Below are positions 5,456-6,167 of a stretch of DNA of 6,167 nt, in pieces; positions within the stretch are counted from its first letter, which is position 1; each line of letters starts with the position of its first letter. Source of the stretch: Flavobacteriales bacterium UBA4474 (GTDB taxonomy: Bacteria; Bacteroidota; Bacteroidia; Flavobacteriales_D; Sanyastnellaceae). The DNA lies in contig DGOE01000151.1 in the NCBI GenBank assembly GCA_002389295.1, positions 1 through 6,167 on the forward strand, written 5' to 3'. A program made the translations under genes and the position numbers. The notes under the pieces are model-generated. The model had not been told where the DNA came from and did no database searches. It worked only from the letters and a program-made list of their open reading frames with translations.

Positions 5456-6167
5456 TCAGTCGAGCCAGCCCTGCTCCCGCATCCAGTCGTCGTTGTAGAC
5501 CTTGCCCACGTAGCGTGAGCCGTGGTCGTGGAACAGCACGACGGCGAGGTCAGTTGGCTTCAGCTCGTCTTTGAGCTGGCGCAATCCCTGAAAGGCGGAA
5601 CCACAGCTGTAACCGAGGAAAAGGCCTTCCTTTTTAGCCAGCTCACGGGTGGTGACAGCGCCATCCTTGTCGGTGACCTTCTCAAACTTGTCAATGAGGT
5701 CGAAGTCGACGTTGGCCGGCAGGATGTCCTCGCCAATGCCCTCGGTGATGTAAGGGTAGATCTCCTTCTCGTCGAACTCTCCGGTCTCGTGGTACTTCTT
5801 GAAGACAGAGCCATAGGAGTCCACCCCCCAGATCTGGATGTCCGGATTCTTTTCTTTCAGGTATTTCGCCGTTCCACTGATGGTTCCTCCCGTCCCTACA
5901 CCCGTGCAAAAATGGGTGATCATCCCGCCGGTCTGCTTCCAAATCTCCGGGCCGGTGGTCTCGTAGTGCGCCTGGCGGTTCGCCAAGTTGTCGTACTGGT
6001 TGCACCACACGCTGTTCGGGATCTCCTTGTTGAGGCGCTCCGCCACGCTATAGTAACTGTCGGGGTGGTCGGGTGCCACCGCTGTGGGGCAAACGTGCAC
6101 TTCCGCCCCTACCGCACGCAGGATGTCAATTTTCTCCTGCGATTGCTTGTCGCTCATGGTGCAAATC
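5456..6167 (-). CDS. Cystathionine beta-synthase/cysteine synthase-type PLP enzyme, 5' partial
   Basis: A fold-type II PLP enzyme for beta-replacement at serine, O-acetylserine or homocysteine in sulfur amino-acid metabolism. The frame is open through the right edge. The ATG at 6157 is internal, since upstream codons read I-C-T and the join CTMSDKQSQEKIDILRAVGA matches the family's interior. About 236 residues are visible; the PLP-lysine and the N-terminal third lie outside. Seen: NQYDN and AHYETTGPEIW; the phosphate loop GVGTGGTISG (5882-5902 for GVGTGGT); WGVDSYGS; EGIGED; GYSCGS, whose first Ser should contact the PLP ring nitrogen; and a C-terminal HDHGSRYVGKVYNDDWM. The EGIGED-to-LIDKF segment resembles cystathionine beta-synthases more than CysK. 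It stops right after the catalytic core (GWLD) with no paired CBS domains. Convergent with rocD, 26 nt apart. Cystathionine or cysteine synthase activity cannot be separated here. Confidence 0.92.
   Translation of the reverse strand, partial: ICTMSDKQSQEKIDILRAVGAEVHVCPTAVAPDHPDSYYSVAERLNKEIPNSVWCNQYDNLANRQAHYETTGPEIWKQTGGMITHFCTGVGTGGTISGTAKYLKEKNPDIQIWGVDSYGSVFKKYHETGEFDEKEIYPYITEGIGEDILPANVDFDLIDKFEKVTDKDGAVTTRELAKKEGLFLGYSCGSAFQGLRQLKDELKPTDLAVVLFHDHGSRYVGKVYNDDWMREQGWLD

Noticed and set aside
6155..6157. ATG as start of the CBS-like gene
   Set aside because: The frame continues upstream to the edge, and the residues around it match the middle of the family, with the PLP-lysine region still missing.

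Overview
The window looks like a GC-rich member of the Bacteroidota, most likely a Flavobacteriales-type bacterium. The evidence is: an exported protein built from Cys-rich tandem repeats, HYR-like Ig domains and a SprB-like module; an ornithine aminotransferase of the eukaryote/Bacteroidota-like type; a TAnnTTTG-like promoter element directly before a start codon; and almost no Shine-Dalgarno sequences. This placement comes from family resemblance, not from a search.

Layout, left to right. Positions 1-2856 (+) are the C-terminal 951 residues of a very large secreted repeat protein whose N-terminus lies left of the window. It has 17 tandem Cys-rich units (16-1863), some carrying thrombospondin-type-3-like Asp/Asn calcium loops. 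Two HYR-like beta-sandwich domains follow (about 1864-2334), then a degenerate repeat, a SprB-like domain and a final degenerate repeat that ends at the stop codon. After 23 nt comes a 411-residue lipoprotein (2880-4115, +) with two copies of a jelly-roll, carbohydrate-binding-like domain. After 27 nt comes ornithine aminotransferase, rocD (4143-5429, +), with an unusual four-cysteine insertion between its PLP-ring aspartate and Schiff-base lysine. After a 26-nt gap, a convergent gene (5456-6167, -) gives the C-terminal two-thirds of a cystathionine beta-synthase/cysteine synthase-type PLP enzyme that continues past the right edge and has no Bateman (CBS-domain) module.

The repeat protein and the lipoprotein are close and codirectional and could share a transcript, which would fit a cell-surface function, but no partner is proven. 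The two PLP enzymes are amino-acid metabolism genes; nothing ties them to the surface proteins. There are no RNA genes, mobile elements, CRISPR arrays or gene-free stretches over 300 bases.

The most distinctive observation is a cysteine-parity rule in the repeat array. Every complete unit has 2, 4 or 6 cysteines, and the second cysteine (ACN position) is present only when extra cysteines follow the GSC position. This suggests a modular disulfide code. I did not find a clearly new multi-gene system.
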